In this document: positions 5,637 through 7,821 of the stretch, in pieces
How positions within the stretch are numbered: position 1 is the stretch's first letter
Layout of the letters: every line of letters starts with the position of its first letter
Assembly: GCA_936943465.1 (NCBI GenBank)
Contig: CAKZJN010000036.1
Span: forward strand, 1 to 7,821
Origin: an uncultured Rhodoferax sp.
GTDB taxonomy: Bacteria; Pseudomonadota; Gammaproteobacteria; Burkholderiales; Burkholderiaceae_C
Direction: 5' to 3'
Length of the DNA stretch: 7,821 bases
Notes under the pieces: generated by a model
The model's input: the letters and a program-made list of their open reading frames with translations, nothing else
What the model was told of the DNA's origin: nothing
The model's database searches: none
Made by a program: the position numbers and the translations under genes

Positions 5637-6106
5637 ATACGCAACTTTCCCGCCGCACGCTTCTGGCTGCCGCTGCTTTGGCGCCGGCGATGCAATGGGC
5701 CTATGCCGCTCCGGCGGTATTGCCCGCCGCCGTGTCGCTGCCGGATGAACTGAAGTCGGCATTGGGTTCGGGTCAACCTTTGCTGGTGATGGTGAGTTTG
5801 GAGGGCTGTCCGTTTTGTCGTATCGCCCGTGAAAACTACCTCAGCCCTCTGCGGGAGAGACAAGGCCTGCCCGTGGTTCAGGTGGACATGCGCAGCAAAC
5901 AAATGGTGCGCAATTTGCAAGGCACGATGCAAACGCACGACGAGTGGATTCGCAGCATGGGCGTCAAGGTTGCGCCTACCGTGCTGTTCTTCGGGCGCGG
6001 TGGAGCTGAGATCGTGGAACGCATGACGGGTGGCTACATTCCCGACTTCTACGGTGCCTACCTGGACGAACGCTTGCGCCAGGCCAAAACCTTGCTGGCA
6101 GGCTAA
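5633..6106 (+). CDS. Tat-type exported thioredoxin-fold protein with CPFC motif (SoxW-like)
   Basis: This 157-residue protein begins with SRRTLLAAAALAP (6-18), a twin-arginine-type signal, and a probable cut after AYA at residue 25. The mature domain is a short thioredoxin fold: strand PLLVMVSLEG (49-58), redox pair C59-P-F-C62, and a cis-proline loop VAPT with P115 before strand VLFF (117-120). A 20-residue helical C-terminus follows. It probably reduces or exchanges disulfides or persulfides in the periplasm; export as a folded protein by Tat is inferred from the RR motif. It overlaps the upstream hydrolase gene by 4 bases. Thioredoxins of this kind (SoxW/SoxS-like) occur near sulfide and thiosulfate oxidation genes. 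No partner membrane electron donor such as CcdA/SoxV is in the window. Its last codons form one arm of the inverted repeat at 6078-6141. Confidence 0.88.
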   Translation: MNTQLSRRTLLAAAALAPAMQWAYAAPAVLPAAVSLPDELKSALGSGQPLLVMVSLEGCPFCRIARENYLSPLRERQGLPVVQVDMRSKQMVRNLQGTMQTHDEWIRSMGVKVAPTVLFFGRGGAEIVERMTGGYIPDFYGAYLDERLRQAKTLLAG

Positions 6107-6141
6107 GAGACCGTCCACCACAAGCAAGGTTTTGACCTGGC
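6078..6141. repeat. Inverted repeat with 19-bp arms between convergent genes; possible bidirectional terminator
   Basis: Arm 6078-6096 (GCCAGGCCAAAACCTTGCT) and arm 6123-6141 (AGCAAGGTTTTGACCTGGC) are reverse complements at 18 of 19 positions, with a 26-base loop. The single mismatch becomes a G-U pair in a minus-strand transcript. The left arm encodes the end of the thioredoxin-like protein, and the right arm stops exactly at the stop codon of the VWA gene. The inner part can also be read as stem CCTTGCT/AGCAAGG flanked by AAAA and TTTT, the plan of a weak bidirectional terminator. No T-tract follows the full stem, so termination is a possibility and not a firm call. Confidence 0.85.
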
Positions 6142-7821
6142 TCAGTGGGTCAGGCGCATAAACAGCTTCGGTAACTTTTCGGGCAAGGTGGCAACGCGGT
6201 CCACCACCACATAGTTGTTGCCAAAGATCTCACGCACGTAGCCATCGGCCTGCGCATCCAGGCTCACGCAGTAAGGCGTAATGCCTTGTGCCGACAACTC
6301 CTTAACGGCTTGCCGTGCATCATGCGTCAGCAGCAGTTCGTCGTGTACATCGACATCCGAGGGCCGGCCGTCGGTCAGTACCAGTAGCAAACGGGTGTCG
6401 GCCTTTTGTGCGCTTAGCGTGTGGGCAGCATGTCGCATTGCCGCCCCCATGCGCGTTGAGTAGCCTGCCTGCATGGCGGCCAGACGTGCCTTGACTTCGT
6501 TGTCCCAGTGTTCCCCGAAGCCTTTCAGATGAAGGTAGCGGACATCGTGGCGGGTATTCGAGTGAAAGCCCGCAATGGCCAGAGGATCACCCAGTTGGTC
6601 TACCGTCCAGGCCAGCAGCGACACCGCTTCCTGACTCAACTCCAGAATGCTTTGCTGTGAGCCCGCAGCTTTGTCATTGAGAGACTCCGACAAGTCGAGC
6701 AGCAGCGTGACCGCAATACTCCGCCCATCGGTCCGGTGGCTTTCGTTAATGCGTGATTCGGGTTGGCGGTTTGCCTTCAGATCGATCAGCGCGCGCACTG
6801 CAAGGTCCAGATCCAGTTCGTTGCCGTCCTCCTGGTGGCGCAATCGTACGCGCGCGTGGGGCTTGAGCAAGTCGAGCATGCGCTTGAGTCGCTTGACCAG
6901 ACCACTGTGCTTGGCCAGTAACTGGTCGATTTTGCCCGCGTTGCCGGATGGGTGCAGGCTTTCAAACACGCTCACCCAATCGGGGCGGTAGCTCTGGCTG
7001 CTGTAGTCCCACTCAGGGTAGTGACGCGGCGGAAGGTGATGAAGCTGCTCCGTGTCTGCGCTGGTGCGGTGGGTGGCGAAACTTTCTTCGTCGTCGCTGA
7101 GTTCATGGAATTTCCAGAGCGAGCGGTTATCGTCACGGTAGTCCACCACGGTGTCGGCAAACCAGGTGTCGGCAAACTGGTCGCTTTGGCAGCGTGTCCT
7201 GGCCAGGTAGGCAATGGCCAGGTTTGCCATCGCTTCGGTACTGGACTCACCCTGCGCCATGCTTTCCTGAAAGCGCTCGCAAAAGGAAAGAAGGGTCGCG
7301 TTGGTATCGCTTGTGACGGGAGCGTCCGAGGGAACACCTGCGCCAACCAGCAGCGCACGCGACAGCACGGCAAGCCGGTGCCGTAGACAGGAGTGGGTTT
7401 GCGGGTTGCAGGCGTCCGGTTGTGGTGCCGGATGCAGCGCCACCATGGCATGGCGCAAGCCCGGGTAAGTGCGCAGTGTGAGTGCGTCTACGCGTGCATC
7501 TTCAAAGCACTCAATGGCCAGACGCTGTGCCGGGCTAAAGTTGTCTGCATAAATTGCGCGACTCCACCGGCGGTGCGCTGCCATGTGCGCCATGGCAATG
7601 CGATAACGGTCCAGGCCGCTCACGCCCTGGCGCGTGTCATACACATCGGGCAGGCGCATCCCCTCATCGTCGTAATACGGTGCTTGCCCGCTCAGCATTG
7701 GCTTGTCCGGGTCGGGCGTGATGGCGTAGGGAACCAGTGTCAATGGGTCTTGCCAAAGGGCTTGCAAATACAAGTCGAGTTTGCGCAAATGGTCCACCAG
7801 CAGCGTTCCGTGACGCTGGCG
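6142..7821 (-). CDS. CbbO/NorD-type von Willebrand factor A domain protein, 5' end beyond window
   Basis: The reading frame is open to the window edge, so the gene is probably 5'-partial. The first usable start inside is a GTG at 7795-7797 (551 residues, used for numbering here), but eight more codons precede it without a stop. The middle holds family blocks such as LPDVYDTRQGVSGLDRYR (49-66), HMAAHRRWSRAI (71-82), ECFEDARVDAL (96-106) and THSCLRHRLAVLSRALL (134-150). The C-terminal third is a VWA domain with a complete MIDAS site: DLSES (D368, S370, S372), T448 and D476 in TDGRPSD. Such proteins pair with a MoxR-type AAA+ ATPase, in CbbQO to reactivate Rubisco and in NorQD to mature nitric oxide reductase. 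Neither partner is visible. I lean to CbbO because sulfur oxidisers are often autotrophs, but that is inference. Confidence 0.87.
   Translation of the reverse strand, partial: RQRHGTLLVDHLRKLDLYLQALWQDPLTLVPYAITPDPDKPMLSGQAPYYDDEGMRLPDVYDTRQGVSGLDRYRIAMAHMAAHRRWSRAIYADNFSPAQRLAIECFEDARVDALTLRTYPGLRHAMVALHPAPQPDACNPQTHSCLRHRLAVLSRALLVGAGVPSDAPVTSDTNATLLSFCERFQESMAQGESSTEAMANLAIAYLARTRCQSDQFADTWFADTVVDYRDDNRSLWKFHELSDDEESFATHRTSADTEQLHHLPPRHYPEWDYSSQSYRPDWVSVFESLHPSGNAGKIDQLLAKHSGLVKRLKRMLDLLKPHARVRLRHQEDGNELDLDLAVRALIDLKANRQPESRINESHRTDGRSIAVTLLLDLSESLNDKAAGSQQSILELSQEAVSLLAWTVDQLGDPLAIAGFHSNTRHDVRYLHLKGFGEHWDNEVKARLAAMQAGYSTRMGAAMRHAAHTLSAQKADTRLLLVLTDGRPSDVDVHDELLLTHDARQAVKELSAQGITPYCVSLDAQADGYVREIFGNNYVVVDRVATLPEKLPKLFMRLTH

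Noticed and set aside
6952..7386. 144-codon plus-strand frame opposite the VWA gene
   Set aside because: It is antisense to well-conserved blocks of the VWA protein and shows no motif or start signal of its own.

Overview
The window reads as a sulfur-oxidation locus from a betaproteobacterium. Comamonadaceae/Rhodoferax-like Burkholderiales is my best guess, from protein style, moderate-to-high GC and gene neighbourhood; this was not tested by a search. It starts exactly at a tRNA-Val(CAC) gene with an intrinsic terminator. A non-coding stretch of about 235 bases follows, and then nine protein genes packed tightly to the right-hand edge.

Layout. An ArsR/SmtB-family repressor (364-699, +) converges on a small exported DsrE-family protein (688-1101, -), overlapping it by 12 bp. 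From a shared divergent promoter region (1102-1271) runs a three-gene operon: a monohaem cytochrome c (1272-1577), the flavoprotein subunit of flavocytochrome c sulfide dehydrogenase (FccB/SoxF type, 1587-2867) and a dihaem cytochrome c (2872-3474). A YeeE/YedE (TsuA-like) thiosulfate or sulfur-compound permease (3478-4578, -) converges on this operon with a 3-bp gap. It is divergent from an exported metallo-beta-lactamase-fold hydrolase (4674-5636, +), whose stop overlaps by ATGA the start of a Tat-type exported thioredoxin-fold protein with a CPFC motif (5633-6106). Last is a CbbO/NorD-type von Willebrand A domain protein (6142 to the edge, -), open at its 5' end.

How the genes may work together (inference). 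Periplasmic sulfide would be oxidised by FccB and electrons passed to the mono- and dihaem cytochromes. Sulfane or persulfide products could be handled by the exported DsrE-like, metallo-hydrolase and thioredoxin-like proteins. YeeE would bring a sulfur compound such as thiosulfate into the cytoplasm. The ArsR-family protein lacks the classical metal site but has four cysteines, which fits a persulfide- or thiol-responsive repressor. An AT-rich 25-bp dyad in the dsrE-like/cytochrome divergent region is the best candidate operator. The VWA gene may belong to a Rubisco-activation (cbbQO) or nitric-oxide-reductase (norQD) set outside the window.

The individual families are known. The less ordinary points are the flavoprotein flanked by both kinds of cytochrome partner, its combined Tat/lipobox signal, the cysteine arrangement of the regulator, an AT motif shared by two divergent promoter regions, and a 19-bp-arm inverted repeat between the last two convergent genes.
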